A stretch of 64,000 nt of DNA from Isoptericola croceus (GCF_029382255.1 NZ_JARLLG010000001.1:496001-560000), one strand, 5' to 3'; positions 39,454-48,551 are shown, counted from the stretch's first letter. Translations and numbers: made by a program. The notes: a model not told the origin generated them from the sequence alone.

Positions 39454-41513
39454 CCACGCAGACCAACCCGGCCGTGGAGGCGCTCGTCGCCCGGTCGAAC
39501 CGCCTGGGCGCCGACCCGCGGAACACCAACTACGCCGGCGGGAACACCTCGGCCAAGGGCGTCGAGAAGGACCCGGTCACGGGGCAGGACGTCGAGCTGC
39601 TGTGGGTCAAGGGCTCGGGCGGCGACCTGGGCACGCTGACCTCCAAGGGCCTCGCCGTGCTGCGGCTCGATCGCCTCCGGGCCCTGCAGGACGTCTACCC
39701 GGGCGTCGACCGCGAGGACGAGATGGTCGCCGCGTTCGACTACTGCCTGCACGGCAAGGGCGGGGCCGCACCCAGCATCGACACGGCCATGCATGGTCTG
39801 GTCGACGCCGCGCACGTCGATCACCTGCACCCCGACGCCGGGATCGCGATCGCGACCGCCGTAGACGGCCCGGACCTCACCGCCAAGATCTTCGGCGGCA
39901 AGGTGGTGTGGGTGGCGTGGCGCCGGCCCGGCTTCCAGCTCGGGATCGACATCGCCGAGATCAAGGCGCAGCACCCCGACGCGATCGGCACGGTGCTCGG
40001 CGGACACGGCATCACCGCGTGGGGCGACACGGCCGAGGAGTCCGAGGCCAACTCGCTGTGGATCATCGACACCGCCGCGGCGTACATCGCCGAGCACGGC
40101 AAGGACGAGCCCTTCGGCCCGGCCCTCGACGGCTACGGCGCGCTGCCCGCGGACGAGCGCCGCGCCAAGGCCGCCGCGCTGGCGCCGCACCTGCGCGCGA
40201 TCGCCTCGCAGGACAAGCCGCAGGTCGGGCACTTCACCGACTCCGACGTCGTGCTGGACTTCCTCGCCAGCGAGCGGCACGCGGAGCTCGCCGCGCTGGG
40301 GACGTCCTGCCCGGACCACTTCCTGCGCACCAAGGTCAAGCCGCTGGTGATCGACCTGCCCGCCACGGCGTCGGTCACCGAGATCGTCGAGCGCCTGCCC
40401 GCGCTGCACGAGGCCTACCGCGCCGACTACACGGCCTACTACGAGCGCGGCGCCGCCGAGGCACGCGCGCAGGGCGAGGAGCCCCCGGCGATCCGAGGCG
40501 CGGACCCGCTGATCGTGCTCGTGCCGGGCGTCGGCATGTTCTCCTACGGCGGCGACAAGCAGACCGCGCGCGTGGCCGGCGAGTTCTACGTCAACGCCAT
40601 CAACGTCATGCGCGGCGCCGAGGCCCTGTCGACCTACGCCCCGATCGACGAGTCCGAGAAGTTCCGGATCGAGTACTGGGCGCTGGAGGAGGCCAAGCTG
40701 CAGCGCAAGCCGAAGCCGAAGCCCCTGGCCACCCGCATCGCGTTCGTCACCGGCGCGGCCTCCGGCATCGGCAAGGCCATCGCCGAGCGCCTGGCCGCCG
40801 AGGGCGCGTGCGTCGTCGTCGCGGACCTCGACCTGGAGAAGGCCCAAGGTGTCGCGAGCGAGATCGGCAGCACCGACGTCGCGATCGGCGTCGCCGCGAA
40901 CGTCGCCGACGAAGCCGCCGTGCAGGCCGCGCTGAACGAGGCCGTGCTCGCGTTCGGCGGCGTCGACATCGTCGTCAACAACGCCGGGCTCTCGCTGAGC
41001 AAGTCGCTGTTCGACACCACCGAGGCCGACTGGGACCTGCAGCACGACGTCATGGCCAAGGGCTCGTTCCTCGTCGCGAAGAACGCCGCGCGCATCCTCG
41101 TGGACCAGCAGCTCGGCGGCGACGTCATCTACATCTCGAGCAAGAACTCGGTGTTCGCCGGGCCGAACAACATCGCCTACTCGGCGACCAAGGCCGACCA
41201 GGCCCACCAGGTGCGCCTGCTCGCCGCCGAGCTCGGCGAGCACGGCATCAAGGTCAACGGCATCAACCCCGACGGCGTGGTGCGCGGTTCCGGCATCTTC
41301 GCCTCCGGCTGGGGAGCCAACCGTGCCAAGACGTACGGGATTGAGGAGGAGGACCTGGGCACGTTCTACGCCCAGCGCACGCTGCTCAAGCGCGAGGTGC
41401 TGCCGGAGAACATCGCGAACGCCGCGTTCGCGCTGTGCACGGCAGACTTCTCCCACACGACCGGGCTCCACGTCCCCGTCGACGCGGGTGTGGCGCAGGC
41501 GTTCCTCCGGTGA
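39450..41513 (+). CDS. rhaEW: Bifunctional rhamnulose-1-phosphate aldolase / lactaldehyde dehydrogenase
   Basis: A 687-residue fusion. Residues about 1-430 form a class II aldolase/adducin domain (GGNTSAKG at 30-37, zinc-binding HLHPDAG with His125 and His127). Residues about 435-687 form a short-chain dehydrogenase (VTGAASGIGKAI, VNNAG, and catalytic Tyr577/Lys581 in YSATKADQ). Such RhaEW proteins split rhamnulose 1-phosphate to DHAP and L-lactaldehyde and oxidise the latter to L-lactate. The start overlaps the esterase stop (ATGA) and the end overlaps rhaB (GTGA). The lactate made could feed the lutABC genes at 53-56 kb. Confidence 0.95.
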   Translation: MTTQTNPAVEALVARSNRLGADPRNTNYAGGNTSAKGVEKDPVTGQDVELLWVKGSGGDLGTLTSKGLAVLRLDRLRALQDVYPGVDREDEMVAAFDYCLHGKGGAAPSIDTAMHGLVDAAHVDHLHPDAGIAIATAVDGPDLTAKIFGGKVVWVAWRRPGFQLGIDIAEIKAQHPDAIGTVLGGHGITAWGDTAEESEANSLWIIDTAAAYIAEHGKDEPFGPALDGYGALPADERRAKAAALAPHLRAIASQDKPQVGHFTDSDVVLDFLASERHAELAALGTSCPDHFLRTKVKPLVIDLPATASVTEIVERLPALHEAYRADYTAYYERGAAEARAQGEEPPAIRGADPLIVLVPGVGMFSYGGDKQTARVAGEFYVNAINVMRGAEALSTYAPIDESEKFRIEYWALEEAKLQRKPKPKPLATRIAFVTGAASGIGKAIAERLAAEGACVVVADLDLEKAQGVASEIGSTDVAIGVAANVADEAAVQAALNEAVLAFGGVDIVVNNAGLSLSKSLFDTTEADWDLQHDVMAKGSFLVAKNAARILVDQQLGGDVIYISSKNSVFAGPNNIAYSATKADQAHQVRLLAAELGEHGIKVNGINPDGVVRGSGIFASGWGANRAKTYGIEEEDLGTFYAQRTLLKREVLPENIANAAFALCTADFSHTTGLHVPVDAGVAQAFLR

Positions 41514-43138
41514 GCACCGCGAGCCCCGCTCCGAGCGCCCCGGGGCCCGACGGCGGTGCAGGCGGTCCACGGAGCGTCCCCGCGTTCGTCGCCGTCGACC
41601 TCGGGGCCACGAGCGGACGGGTGATGCTCGGCGTCGTGCACGCCGGACCCACGCGGGTCGAGCTGGTCGAGACGGGGAGGTTCCCGAACGGACCGGTGGC
41701 GGTCCCGCGGGCCGGTGGTGCGGCCACCGACCTGCGGTGGGACGTGTTCGGACTGTGGCGCGGCATCACCGCGGGGCTGCGCGAGGCAGCTCGGGAGGCG
41801 GCGGCGCGCGGCGCCGTGGTGCAGGGCGTCGGCGTCGACTCCTGGGCCGTGGACTACGGTCTGCTCGACGCCGACGGTGTGCTGCTGGGCGCCCCGCGCA
41901 GTTACCGGTGCCCGTCGATACTCGGCGCGGCGGAGGAGGTCTACGCGCGCATCCCCGCGGTCGAGCAGTACGCCGTCAACGGCTTGCAGCACCTGCCGTT
42001 CACCACCGTGTTCCAGCTCGCCGCCGGGGCGGACGACGCCACGTGGCCGGCCGCGCGGACGCTGCTGCTCGTGCCGGACCTGATCACGTGCTGGCTCTCC
42101 GGGCGCCGGGTGGCGGAGGTGACGAACGCGTCCACGACCGGGCTGCTCGACGCCGGGTCGCGGCGCTGGTCGGCGCCGCTGCTCGCCCGGCTGGGCAAGG
42201 AGTTCCCGGGGTTGTCCGGGCTCAGCGACCTGCTGCCGGACCTCGTCGAACCGGGCACCGTCGTCGGGCCGCTGCTGCCGGAGATCGCCGAGGAGTCTGG
42301 ACTGGGGCCGGTGCCCGTCGTCGCGATCGCGTCGCACGATACTGCCTCGGCGGTCGCCGCCATCCCCCTCGGGACCGCCGAGCGTCCATGTTCGACACGG
42401 TTCGACGCATCAAACCGTGTCGAACACGGACGCTCGGCGCCGCAGGTGGCGGCGTACATCTCCTCGGGGACCTGGTCTCTGGTCGGCCTCGAGCTGGACG
42501 CCCCGGTGCTGACCGAGGCGAGCCGGACGGCGAACTTCACGAACGAGCTGGGCCTCGACGGCACGGTCCGCTACCTGCGCAACGTCATGGGCCTGTGGGT
42601 GCTCGACGAGTGCGTGCGCGAGTGGCGTCGCGGGGGAGAGGACGTCGATCTCGGCGAGCTGCTGGCCGCCGCGGCCGACGAGCCCGGCGGACGCTGCGTC
42701 GTGGACGTCGACGACGACGCGTTCCTCGCGCCGGGAGACATGCCGTCCAGGTTCCGGGACGCCGCCCGTGCCGCTGATCTCGAGGCGCCGGAGAGCAAGC
42801 CGGCGCTCGTCCGAGCGGTGCTCGACTCGCTCGCGGACGCGTATGCCCGTGCGGTCCGGACGGCCGCGGAGCTGGCCGGCGTCGGGGTGACGGCCGTGCA
42901 CGTCGCCGGTGGCGGGGTGCGCAACGAGCTGCTGTGCCGGCTGACGGCCGAGGCGACCGGTCTGCCCGTGGTGGCCGGCCCGGTCGAGGCGGCAGCGCTG
43001 GGCAACGTGCTCGTGCAGGCCCGGACGACCGGTGCGCTCGGCGCCCCGCAGGACGTCGACCTCACCGCGCTGCGCGACGTCGTCGTGGCGAGCACGGAGC
43101 TCACCACCTACGACCCGGTCCGGGCGCCCACGATCTAG
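41510..43138 (+). CDS. rhaB: Rhamnulokinase carrying an in-frame palindromic insertion
   Basis: A 542-residue FGGY kinase phosphorylating L-rhamnulose. After a Pro/Gly-rich tail of about 25 residues come AVDLGATSGRVMLG (phosphate 1), GVDSWAVDYGLLD, the acceptor region TNASTTGLLD, AIASHDTASAV and SSGTWSLVGLE, and near the end HVAGGGVRNELLCRLTAEATGLPV. Between the ASHDTASAV and SSGTWS motifs, where RhaB proteins have a short loop, residues about 290-311 are encoded by a 62-bp palindrome (42377-42438), adding about 20 residues (ERPCSTRFDASNRVEHGRSA). The frame is kept, so the enzyme is probably still made. GTG overlaps the rhaEW stop. Confidence 0.93.
   Translation: MSTASPAPSAPGPDGGAGGPRSVPAFVAVDLGATSGRVMLGVVHAGPTRVELVETGRFPNGPVAVPRAGGAATDLRWDVFGLWRGITAGLREAAREAAARGAVVQGVGVDSWAVDYGLLDADGVLLGAPRSYRCPSILGAAEEVYARIPAVEQYAVNGLQHLPFTTVFQLAAGADDATWPAARTLLLVPDLITCWLSGRRVAEVTNASTTGLLDAGSRRWSAPLLARLGKEFPGLSGLSDLLPDLVEPGTVVGPLLPEIAEESGLGPVPVVAIASHDTASAVAAIPLGTAERPCSTRFDASNRVEHGRSAPQVAAYISSGTWSLVGLELDAPVLTEASRTANFTNELGLDGTVRYLRNVMGLWVLDECVREWRRGGEDVDLGELLAAAADEPGGRCVVDVDDDAFLAPGDMPSRFRDAARAADLEAPESKPALVRAVLDSLADAYARAVRTAAELAGVGVTAVHVAGGGVRNELLCRLTAEATGLPVVAGPVEAAALGNVLVQARTTGALGAPQDVDLTALRDVVVASTELTTYDPVRAPTI
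42377..42438. repeat. Palindrome E inside rhaB
   Basis: Two 26-nt arms match at 25 positions around a 10-base loop (left arm begins GCCGAGCGTCCATGTTCGAC). The arm resembles that of palindrome F at 52230 at 19 of 24 aligned bases. It is read through in frame by rhaB. Confidence 0.88.
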
Positions 43139-43144
43139 TGCGGT

Positions 43145-43190
43145 CGACCTGCCCTGGTGCCGTTCGGACGAACGGCCCCAGGGCAGGTCG
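43145..43190. terminator. Terminator hairpin between convergent rhaB and GH43
   Basis: An outer perfect 13-bp stem CGACCTGCCCTGG/CCAGGGCAGGTCG and an inner CCGTTCG/CGAACGG stem with a 2-base tip form one long hairpin 6 bp after the rhaB stop and 15 bp from the GH43 stop. Confidence 0.8.
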
Positions 43191-43205
43191 GCGGTCCGGC
43201 GCTCG

Positions 43206-44696
43206 CTACTCGCCCGACGGCGGGGTCAGTGCCTGGCCGGTCGGCACGGGTGCGCCGAAGACCGGCCACCCGTTCGCGTCGTAGGTGACCTTCTGGACCC
43301 GGGTCTGGCGAGTGTCGCCACACCCGTGCGACGCCGAGGTGTTGCCGTGGTAGACGATCCAGTCCTCGGTGCCGTCCGGGCTCTTGAAGAACCCGTTGTG
43401 CCCCGGCCCGTAGACCCCGTTGCCCTGCTGCATCGCGGGCTGCGGCGACTTGGTCCAGTGACCCGGGTTCATCGGGTCGCTCCCGGTGAGCTCGAGCAGG
43501 CCGATCTTGTAGTCCGGCGTGTTGCACGACGACGCGGAGTACGACACGAACGTCCGGCCACCGTGCTTCAGCACGGCCGCTCCCTCGTTGACCCGGGCGC
43601 CCTGGGTCTCCCAGGAGTGCGTCGGCGTGGAGATCGTGGCGGGCGCGCCGACCACGGTCCACGGGTTGCTCATCCGGATGATCCGGTTGGTCTGGTCCGG
43701 GCCGATCCACTCCGAGTACAGCATGTAGAGGTTGCCGCCGTGCTCCAGGTACGAGCCGTCGATGTTCCAGCGGTTCGGCATGGGCGTGCCCATGAACTCG
43801 TACGGGCCCATGGGGGTGCTGCTCTGGGACCGGAGCACGTGGATCTTCTGGCCGTCGAAGTTGGTCTGCGAGTTCCCCGACGTGTAGGTGAGGTACCAGG
43901 TGCCGTCGATGCGGTGGAACTCGGGCGCCCAGTGGCTGCAGCAGCGGGACGGGACCCCGGCGTCGTCCCACACGACCTGGTCGGGCGCGGAGGACAGGCC
44001 GGCGAGCGTGGTGGCCCGGCGCATGATCACCGTCGAGTCCCACGTGGTGGTGGACAGGTAGTAGTAGCCGTCCCAGTACTGCAACCACGGGTCCGCGCCG
44101 TTGGCGCGCAGGGGGTTGGTCAGCGTGCTGGCGTCCCCGCCGACCGGCACCAGCTGCCACTTCTGGACGGCCAGGCCGTTGTCGTCGTACTGGGAGATGC
44201 GAGCGCCCGGTGCGGTGGCGAAGTCGTACAGGTCGAGAGCCTTGCCCGAGAACCGGTTGAGGAACGTGACCGTGCCGTCGGAGTTCTCGCGGATCTGCCA
44301 CTGCTGGTTCGTGCCGTCGAGGTCTTGCCACTGGACGATGTCGGCGCCGTTGTCCGGGTTCCGGCCGAAGACGTCAAGGACCAGGGACGAGTGCCGGGCC
44401 TGGATCCGGTAGTAGCCGTTGCCCGAGTCGAGGAAGCGGAACTGCTGGCCCTCCCCGTCCCAGCGGTCCCACTGCTGCAGCAGAGCACCGGGCTCGTGGG
44501 AGACATCCGTGATGTCGAGGACCAGCCCGGAGTGGACCGACTGGATGACGTACCACTGCCCGGTGTCGACGGCGGCCCTGGCCGCTGTCTGGGGCAGGGC
44601 GACCAGCCCGACGGCGACGAGCACGGCCGTCGTGAGTCCGGCGAGCCAGGTGCGGGTCCGCCCGCGGGGGAGCCCGTGTGGTCGAGATGGGTTCAT
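43206..44696 (-). CDS. Secreted GH43 enzyme with N-terminal ricin-type CBM13
   Basis: A 496-residue exported protein. Signal peptide to about residue 42 (TWLAGLTTAVLVAVGLVALPQTAARA). A ricin-B lectin module (about 45-183) has QxW-type repeats (LLQQWDRW, IVQWQDLDG, QQWQIR, VQKWQLV). A five-bladed GH43 propeller (about 190-490) has the triad Asp202 (ADPWL), Asp313 (NIDGSYLE) and Glu371 (VNEGAAVL). GH43 enzymes with this architecture act on arabinan, galactan or arabinoxylan side chains, and the location next to the rhamnogalacturonan genes favours pectic branches. ATG 44696 is preferred with its AAGGGCGG ribosome site. Confidence 0.88.
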   Translation of the reverse strand: MNPSRPHGLPRGRTRTWLAGLTTAVLVAVGLVALPQTAARAAVDTGQWYVIQSVHSGLVLDITDVSHEPGALLQQWDRWDGEGQQFRFLDSGNGYYRIQARHSSLVLDVFGRNPDNGADIVQWQDLDGTNQQWQIRENSDGTVTFLNRFSGKALDLYDFATAPGARISQYDDNGLAVQKWQLVPVGGDASTLTNPLRANGADPWLQYWDGYYYLSTTTWDSTVIMRRATTLAGLSSAPDQVVWDDAGVPSRCCSHWAPEFHRIDGTWYLTYTSGNSQTNFDGQKIHVLRSQSSTPMGPYEFMGTPMPNRWNIDGSYLEHGGNLYMLYSEWIGPDQTNRIIRMSNPWTVVGAPATISTPTHSWETQGARVNEGAAVLKHGGRTFVSYSASSCNTPDYKIGLLELTGSDPMNPGHWTKSPQPAMQQGNGVYGPGHNGFFKSPDGTEDWIVYHGNTSASHGCGDTRQTRVQKVTYDANGWPVFGAPVPTGQALTPPSGE

Positions 44697-44848
44697 CGTT
44701 CCGCCCTTCACATCGTTGTACAGGATCGGTGCGAGTCAAGCTGTCAGCCCGTCGCGGCGGGCGGGAACAGCATCGGGAATCGGCGAGAAGATGTCCGCCG
44801 GCCACTGCGTCGTGGCCGGTGAGAGCGTCGCCAGCCACATGTTATCGC

Positions 44849-45331
44849 TCACATGATGTGATCGGAAGGGCTACCAGGAAGGGAGGCCGGTTCCGGTGCG
44901 AGCACGACGAACCGTGCCCAGACGTGCTTCGCGCCGTCGGGCGTGCGATACCACCCGACGTCGTCGGCGACGCGGAGGGCGAGCTGGAGGCCGAAGCCGC
45001 CTGCCCCGAGCTCACGGTCGAAGGTCAGCACCGGGGGGTTGTCGGGCGAGCGGTCCATGACCGAGACGGTGACCGCCGTGTCGTCGGACACGACGTCCAA
45101 CCGGGCCGGTCCACCCGCATGCTCCAGTGCGTTGGCGGTCAGCTCGCTGGCGACCAGCACGATGTTCTGCAGCAGCGAGCGCGAGGAATCCGTCTCGGTC
45201 CACGGCACCGGCGTCCAGGCGCAGAGCGACTCCTGCAGGCGCGAGCGCGCGGAGGCCAGCTCCTCGACAGCGGTCACCGTCCAGGTGCCGACGATCCTGG
45301 TGCGGGTCGACGTGGCGGTCTCTTCCCTCAC
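44849..45331 (-). CDS. Small HATPase protein, anti-sigma-factor kinase type
   Basis: A 160-residue GHKL ATP-binding protein of the RsbW/SpoIIAB-like group common in actinobacteria. An N-box-like LVASELTANALEHAG and a G-box RELGAGGFGLQLALRVADD are clear. A variable N-terminal part (to about 50) precedes them. No sigma factor or antagonist gene is adjacent, so it is an orphan. The GTG at 45331 is the best-placed start. A direct ATP-dependent role in sporulation-like or stress signalling cannot be shown here. The 44697-44848 and 45332-45482 gaps hold no recognisable feature. Confidence 0.8.
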   Translation of the reverse strand: MREETATSTRTRIVGTWTVTAVEELASARSRLQESLCAWTPVPWTETDSSRSLLQNIVLVASELTANALEHAGGPARLDVVSDDTAVTVSVMDRSPDNPPVLTFDRELGAGGFGLQLALRVADDVGWYRTPDGAKHVWARFVVLAPEPASLPGSPSDHIM

Positions 45332-45482
45332 GCCATCACCCTGGTCGCACCGCGGTCTCGGGTGAGCATCACTACTCCTCGTCGGGTGCCCCGCTCGGGG
45401 CACCAGGTCCGCGACGACACTACCTTTCACTTCGCGTCGCTGCCTGCCGTGGCGGCGTGACCCAGCACACTCGGCGGGCAGG

Positions 45483-46268
45483 TCAGCGGAAGCGCTGGAC
45501 CGCCTGGGACGCGGCCCCGGCGAGATCGCGGACCGAAGGGTGGGCCGACTCCGCGAGCACGGTCGAGAGCGGGCCGGAGGCCACGAACGTACCCTCGGCC
45601 AGCACATGCACCGTCGGGCAGAGGCGCTCGACGAGCTCCAGGTCGTGCGAGACGAGCAGCACGGCGGTGCCGAGCTCGGCGGCGGTGGCGCCGAGGCGGC
45701 GGACCACCTCGCCCCGCATGGCAGGGTCGACGGCGGTGAGCGGCTCGTCCAGCAGCAGCGCTTCCGGGCGGGTGGCGAGGGCCGTGGCCAGCGCGACCCG
45801 CTGCTTCTCACCACCCGAGAGGGTGCCGATCTGGCGGGGGGCGAAGCGGGCCTCGAGCGCGACGTCGGAGAGGAGCTCCTCGACGGTGCGTCCGCTCGCG
45901 CGGCCGGCCTTGCGGGCGTCGGACAGGGCCTTGGCGACGACGCGGTCGACGGTGGTCCGCGGGTCGACGTCGGCGATGCCCTCCTGGGCGACCCGGCGCA
46001 CCTGCGCACGGAACGCCTTCTTGTCGCGCAAACCGATCCGGCTCACGGTGCGCCCCGACCAGGTGACGTGGCCGCGGCTGGGCTTCACCCGGCCGGTCAG
46101 CGCGCGCACGATGGTCGACTTGCCGGCACCGGACGTGCCGACGATCCCGACCGGAGCATCGCCGGTGGCGAGCGTGAGGCCGATGCCGTGCACGACGTCC
46201 GCGCCGCCGTACCCGGCGGCGAGACCGTCGGCACGCAGGATCGGGAGGGTGTCGGCGTGCGAGCTCAT
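45483..46268 (-). CDS. Orphan ABC transporter ATP-binding protein (peptide/nickel type)
   Basis: A 261-residue ATPase. Walker A is GTSGAGKST, signature LSGGEKQRVALATAL, Walker B ALLLDEPLTAVDP, switch His LVSHDLELVE. The run VRRVAQEGIADVDPRTTVDRVVAKAL resembles the Q-loop region of DppF/OppF-type ATPases, where this stretch is normally QDP...SLNPR. No permease, binding protein or second ATPase is adjacent, so its partner must be elsewhere or it has another role. It follows the isomerase operon terminator. Confidence 0.85.
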   Translation of the reverse strand: MSSHADTLPILRADGLAAGYGGADVVHGIGLTLATGDAPVGIVGTSGAGKSTIVRALTGRVKPSRGHVTWSGRTVSRIGLRDKKAFRAQVRRVAQEGIADVDPRTTVDRVVAKALSDARKAGRASGRTVEELLSDVALEARFAPRQIGTLSGGEKQRVALATALATRPEALLLDEPLTAVDPAMRGEVVRRLGATAAELGTAVLLVSHDLELVERLCPTVHVLAEGTFVASGPLSTVLAESAHPSVRDLAGAASQAVQRFR

Positions 46269-46296
46269 GGGTGACCTTCAATGCTGCGGACGGATG

Positions 46297-46335
46297 GTGG
46301 CCCGCCGACCAGGAAAGCGTGGGTCGGCGGGCCAC
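46297..46335 (-). terminator. Terminator hairpin after the isomerase operon
   Basis: A perfect 14-bp stem (GTGGCCCGCCGACC/GGTCGGCGGGCCAC) with an 11-base loop lies about 55 bp downstream of the sugar isomerase stop and just before the ABC ATPase start. Confidence 0.65.
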
Positions 46336-46389
46336 TGTGTCCGACGAACGGTACCGGGCACAAGTTCCCGGTCACGCTCCTGAGACGGT

Positions 46390-47259
46390 TCAGAGGTGGG
46401 GCAGCACATGCTCCGCAAACCGCGCGCCGACGGTCGCGGCCGTCTCGGCGGGCGGGGCCGCCCAGATGTCCTCGTTGAAGATCTCCGTCTCCACGTCACC
46501 GGTGTACCCGGCCTCGGCGACCCACCGCGAGATGGTCGCGAAGTCGATGTACCCGTCGCCGACGTGACCGCGCGAGTTCAGCGCGGTGGGCGCGAACGGC
46601 AGGTTCCAGTCGCACACCTGATAGCCGGCGATGCGGCCCTCGCGGCCGGCGCGCTGGATCGAGGCGTGCAGCTCCGGGTCCCACCACACGTGGTAGGTGT
46701 CGACGACGACGCCCACGGTCCGGGCGTCGAACGGCGCCGCGAGGTCGAGCGCCTGCCCGAGGGTCGAGACGACGGCGCGGTCGGCCACGAACATCGGGTG
46801 CAGCGGCTCCAGGACGATCCGCACGCCGTGCTTCTCGGCGAGCGGCGCGAGGTCTGCCAACCGGTCCGCGACCCGACGGCGCGTGGCCACGAGGTCCCGG
46901 TCGGTGCCAGGTGCCGGGGGTGCCTCGGGAGCGGAGCCGGTCAGCCCGCCGACGACGAAGACGAGCTCGGACGTGCCGACCTCGGCCGCCTCGATGAGCG
47001 CCCGCTCGTTGTCGGCCACCGCGTCGCGGATGCCCTCGGCGGAGGTGGCCGTGAGGAAGCCCCCGCGACACAGCGACGACACCCGCAGCCCTGCGTCCTC
47101 GACGACCTTGCGGGCGGTCTCGGCGCCGGACTCCTGCACCTGGTGACGCCAGAGCCCCACGGCGCCGAGCCCGGCCCCGGCCGCCGCCTCGACGGCCTCG
47201 GCCAGGGAGGCGTGCTTCACCGTCGCGGTGTTGAGCGAGCAGCGGGACAGGTCGGTCAT
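46390..47259 (-). CDS. Sugar phosphate isomerase/epimerase-like TIM-barrel protein
   Basis: A 289-residue AP-endonuclease-2-fold barrel. Metal-site candidates are Glu in IVLEPLHPMF, Asp and His in VVVDTYHVWWDPE, His in SRGHVGDGYIDF and Glu in VETEIFNED, the usual Glu/Asp/His/Glu set of xylose-isomerase-like enzymes. It overlaps the DUF993 gene stop (ATGA) and is the last gene of a three-gene operon. Substrate unknown. Similar proteins isomerise keto-sugars or act on inositol and 3-keto-glycosides. Confidence 0.87.
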   Translation of the reverse strand: MTDLSRCSLNTATVKHASLAEAVEAAAGAGLGAVGLWRHQVQESGAETARKVVEDAGLRVSSLCRGGFLTATSAEGIRDAVADNERALIEAAEVGTSELVFVVGGLTGSAPEAPPAPGTDRDLVATRRRVADRLADLAPLAEKHGVRIVLEPLHPMFVADRAVVSTLGQALDLAAPFDARTVGVVVDTYHVWWDPELHASIQRAGREGRIAGYQVCDWNLPFAPTALNSRGHVGDGYIDFATISRWVAEAGYTGDVETEIFNEDIWAAPPAETAATVGARFAEHVLPHL

Positions 47260-48551
47260 GAGTCCGCTCCGTTCACGGTCAGCAGCGCCTGCAGGCGGGC
47301 CGCGGCGGTGTCGGGCACGAGCAGCATCCCGCAGTCGTCCGCGAGGCGGGCGAGCTCGACGAGGTGCGCCAGCGAACGCCCGGACTGCAGGCCACCGACG
47401 AGCTGGAAGCCGGGCTGGAACCCGTTCAGCCAGGACAGGAACGCCACACCCGTCTTGTAGAAATAGGTCGGCGCGGCGAAGATGTGCCGCCCCAGCTTCT
47501 CGGTCGAGGCGAGGATCGCGTGACCCCGTGCCGCGCCCAGACGAGCAGACTCAGCGTCGCCGGCTGCTGCTCCTTCGTCGAACGCCTGGAGGGCCGTGGA
47601 CGCCGCAGGGTAGACGGCAGCGAAGATGCCGAGCAGGGCGTCGGAGTACCCCTGGTCGTCGCCTGCGATGAGCTCGGGGTAGTTGAAGTCGTCACCGGTG
47701 TAGAGCCGCACGGGGGACCCGTCGAGCGCGGCCAGCGCGCGGCGCAGGCCGATCTCGTGCTGTGCGTCCAGCAGCGACACCTTGACGCCGTCGACCTTGT
47801 CCTGGTGGGCCTTGATGAGGTCCAGGAACGTGGCGGTCGCCGTGTCGACAGAGTCCGAGCCCCAGTAGCCGGCCAGGGCCGGGTCGAACATCGTGCCCAG
47901 CCAGTGCAGGATCACCGGGCTGTCGGCCTCGGCGAGCACGGCGTCGTAGACGCGGGCGTAGTCCTCGGCCGAGCGGGCAACCTTCGCCAGGGCGCGGGAG
48001 GCCATGACGATGACCTGGGCGCCGGACTCCTGGACCACGCGCACCTGCTCGCGGTAGGCGTCGACGACGGCGTCGAGAGCGTGCTGGTCGCCGGGCTCCC
48101 ACTGTGCGATCTCGGCCGGGTCGAGCTGGTCGGTCCCCGCGCCGCACGCGATCGCACCACCGACGGAGGCGGCCTCGGCCGCGGAACGGCGGACGAGCTC
48201 CTGCGTCGCGGCCCAGTCGAGGCCCATGCCGCGCTGGGCGGTGTCCATGGCGTCGGCGACGCCGAGGCCGTGGGACCAGATGCTGTGCCGGTAGGCGAGG
48301 GTGGAGTCCCAGTCGACGACGGCGGGGGCGCCGGGGACGTTCTCGGCTCCGACCTGCGGGACCACGTGCGCCGCCGCGAAGGCGACCCGGGAGCGGATCG
48401 GGCCGGAGGGCAGCTGCCACGGGCCGGGCGCGTTGAGCTCACGCACCTCGGTGCCGACGAGGCGGCCGCCGTCGTCGAACCGCGGCAGCCGCAGCGTGAC
48501 GCCGGAGCCCGTCAGGACGGGGGCGCGGGAGAAGGTGGTCGCGGCGCTCAC
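47256..48551 (-). CDS. DUF993 protein (dihydrodipicolinate-synthase-like)
   Basis: A 431-residue protein matching the DUF993 group, which is often labelled dihydrodipicolinate-synthase family. Landmarks: VVDWDSTLAYRHSIWSHGLGVADAMDTAQRGMGLDW, QVIVMASRALA, LHWLGTMFDP, and Lys257 in DGVKVSLLD, a likely Schiff-base lysine. FAAPTYFYKTGVAFLSWLNG lies near the end. It is probably a pyruvate- or keto-acid-type lyase on a sugar-derived substrate, but no reaction is established to my knowledge. The GTG start overlaps the oxidoreductase stop, and the stop overlaps the isomerase start. Confidence 0.82.
   Translation of the reverse strand: MSAATTFSRAPVLTGSGVTLRLPRFDDGGRLVGTEVRELNAPGPWQLPSGPIRSRVAFAAAHVVPQVGAENVPGAPAVVDWDSTLAYRHSIWSHGLGVADAMDTAQRGMGLDWAATQELVRRSAAEAASVGGAIACGAGTDQLDPAEIAQWEPGDQHALDAVVDAYREQVRVVQESGAQVIVMASRALAKVARSAEDYARVYDAVLAEADSPVILHWLGTMFDPALAGYWGSDSVDTATATFLDLIKAHQDKVDGVKVSLLDAQHEIGLRRALAALDGSPVRLYTGDDFNYPELIAGDDQGYSDALLGIFAAVYPAASTALQAFDEGAAAGDAESARLGAARGHAILASTEKLGRHIFAAPTYFYKTGVAFLSWLNGFQPGFQLVGGLQSGRSLAHLVELARLADDCGMLLVPDTAAARLQALLTVNGADS

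Noticed and set aside
42377-42438. The rhaB palindrome as a sign that rhaB is a pseudogene
   Set aside because: The frame continues unbroken through the insertion, and all kinase motifs before and after it are intact.
44710-44719. ACATCGTTGT upstream of GH43 as another rhamnogalacturonan-regulon operator
   Set aside because: Only the ten inner bases are palindromic and the outer TTG/CAA bases of the motif are absent, so the match is too weak to claim.
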